64,000 bases of DNA, from the NCBI GenBank assembly GCA_963701385.1, contig CAVOZW010000017.1, positions 248,001-312,000 on the forward strand, in the 5' to 3' direction. The position numbers and the translations under genes were made by a program. The notes beneath the pieces are model-generated. The model saw nothing but the letters and a program-made list of their open reading frames with translations. It was not told the DNA's origin and ran no database searches. This DNA comes from B30-G6 sp963701385. GTDB taxonomy: Bacteria > Desulfobacterota > Desulfobacteria > Desulfobacterales > B30-G6. How positions within the stretch are numbered: position 1 is the first letter of the stretch; every line of letters starts with the position of its first letter. Shown in pieces: positions 63,435 to 64,000 of the stretch.

Positions 63435-63591
63435 ACTCGTTTTCGCTGTCCGCTTGATTCACTTTTGGGGGTTTGCTCGCCACCTGGCAAGCATTGCGAG
63501 CTCATGTAGATATGCCCAGTTTCGGGAGGATGTAAACCTGAAGTAATATCCATATGCCTACAACGATAAACAGAATAATGGTCTCTTTCAC
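63433..63591 (-). CDS. candidate small membrane selenoprotein (in-frame UGA = selenocysteine)
   Basis: GTG start at 63591 with AAGGAGA 5 bases upstream. One membrane helix (ETIILFIVVGIWILLQVYIL) is followed by PKLGIST, a TGA (63502-63504, codon 30), then ARNACQVASKPPKVNQADSE and a final stop at 63433-63435: 52 residues with U30 and Cys35. Right after the TGA the RNA folds CTTGCC-AGGT-GGCGAG; the apical loop begins 17 bases downstream and contains GGU, as in bacterial SECIS elements. A plain stop at codon 30 is the alternative, leaving a 29-residue peptide. Function is unknown; no family is recognised. A promoter lies at 63659-63685. Confidence 0.65.
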
Positions 63592-63658
63592 GGGTCTCCT
63601 TTTCAAGTGCCGTCCAGCACACGATCGCTTGCAGAATAAAACACCGAACTTGCTTGAA

Positions 63659-63685
63659 ACTATACCCCAAAACAGCGATTGTCAA
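63659..63685 (-). promoter_or_regulatory. candidate promoter of the selenoprotein gene
   Basis: On the minus strand TTGACA (63680-63685) and TATAGT (63659-63664) are 15 bases apart; the short spacer is suboptimal but both hexamers are near-consensus. It lies about 70 bases before the GTG start. Confidence 0.5.
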
Positions 63686-63780
63686 GCTGATGGCCTCTAT
63701 ACCGGTTGTCATTGATAAAATCGCCGGCGTGTAACAGCAAACAAACGGTCGCCTGGTTGAAGCGAGTTAGCGATCGTTAG

Positions 63781-63852
63781 GAACACGTGGTCGCAAGTCC
63801 GAACGCTTGCTTGTCGTTATTTGCCGGAGCGGTTTCGGAACGTTGTTCTGAC
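63781..63852 (+). repeat. 72-bp dispersed repeat, copy 2
   Basis: Ungapped match to 44303-44374, with shared GTTTCG-AACGTT block. It precedes a plus-strand gene start in both places (21 and 64 bases away). The 63686-63780 and 63853-63916 stretches show nothing else. Confidence 0.7.
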
Positions 63853-63916
63853 AACAACGATGACCCGACTATTTCATGACTTGACAAGGACAAGCAATTC
63901 CTTCAATTTTGACCCA

Positions 63917-64000
63917 ATGAAACGAAAAAGAAAATACCTTCCGATACTTTTTGCCGCTTTTTTCGGTACATTATTTGTGTCTCTTCTCTTCAACCGTATG
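63917..64000 (+). CDS. 5' end of a membrane or exported protein, truncated by the window
   Basis: From ATG 63917 the frame is open to the window edge: MKRKRKYLPILFAAFFGTLF, then VSLLFNRM. The basic start followed by a hydrophobic helix is a signal peptide or membrane anchor. No ribosome-binding site is clear and nothing can be said of function. Confidence 0.55.
   Translation, partial: MKRKRKYLPILFAAFFGTLFVSLLFNRM

Noticed and set aside
63422..63712. 96-codon minus-strand frame
   Set aside because: It runs in another frame over the selenoprotein candidate, lacks a good start and has no domain; the GTG-started frame has the ribosome-binding site and a membrane helix.
1..64000. CRISPR arrays, prophage genes, integrases, insertion-sequence transposases, replication origin
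   Set aside because: None seen; the repeats found are few, dispersed and diverged, not regularly spaced with spacers, and no transposase or integrase motif occurs in any frame.

Overview
The window comes from a Desulfobacterota sulfate reducer, most likely Desulfosarcina/Desulfobacteraceae-like. The evidence is a complete tmcABCD set (an electron-transfer complex known from sulfate reducers), the block ispE / tRNA-Gln / prs / rplY / pth, the DUF1844 and CarD genes, a glycyl-radical class III ribonucleotide reductase, a sulfoacetaldehyde acetyltransferase (Xsc) and a probable UGA-encoded selenoprotein. There is no phage, integron or CRISPR array, and no intact insertion sequence was seen.

Layout. 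0-0.5 kb: tail of a sigma-54 activator with a frameshift. 0.7-15.2 kb, almost all on the minus strand: housekeeping genes (unknown coiled-coil protein, rluD, carD, H+-pyrophosphatase, pth, rplY, prs, tRNA-Gln, ispE, DUF1844, serA, a methyltransferase, dnaK, grpE) ending in a long-form SRP RNA with its own promoter. 15.3-22 kb, plus strand: tilS, ftsH (flanked by inverted repeats), folP, cdaR/ybbR, coaX. 22-25.2 kb, minus strand: pilT, a second pilT/pilU, a zinc-ribbon/receiver protein and a 51-residue protein. 25.4-28.6 kb: yggT, proC, ccdA, a periplasmic thioredoxin. 28.8-32 kb: nrdD-nrdG behind NrdR-like boxes. 32.3-34.2 kb: propionyl/acetyl-CoA synthetase. 34.4-38.6 kb: response regulator and tmcA-B-C-D, transcribed in the order D-C-B-A. 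39-41 kb: membrane protein, HD-domain and LUD-domain genes. 41.3-44 kb: fadD-map. 44.4-50.3 kb: GntR regulator, xsc, ackA, acyl-CoA dehydrogenase and a LysE/RhtB exporter. 50.4-52.6 kb: LemA, DUF2780, rhomboid. 52.6-59.3 kb: oligopeptide ABC transporter plus a P1-family peptidase. 59.4-62.8 kb: two envelope proteins. 62.8-64 kb: a stand-alone glycyl-radical protein behind NrdR-like boxes, and facing it the small selenoprotein candidate.

How the genes work together. Xsc and AckA would turn sulfoacetaldehyde into acetate, ATP and sulfite, and sulfite is itself a respiratory electron acceptor in such an organism. Tmc links periplasmic cytochrome c3 electrons to the cytoplasm. NrdD/NrdG make dNTPs anaerobically. 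The stand-alone glycyl-radical protein at 63 kb has a nearly identical radical loop and similar promoter boxes, which suggests it is a repair or accessory subunit for NrdD.

Sequence quality. Ten single-base frameshifts interrupt seven genes, several of them essential (prs, ispE). Eight lie between 6.6 and 9.9 kb. Nearly all can be healed by changing the length of a short homopolymer, so sequencing or assembly error is more likely than gene decay.
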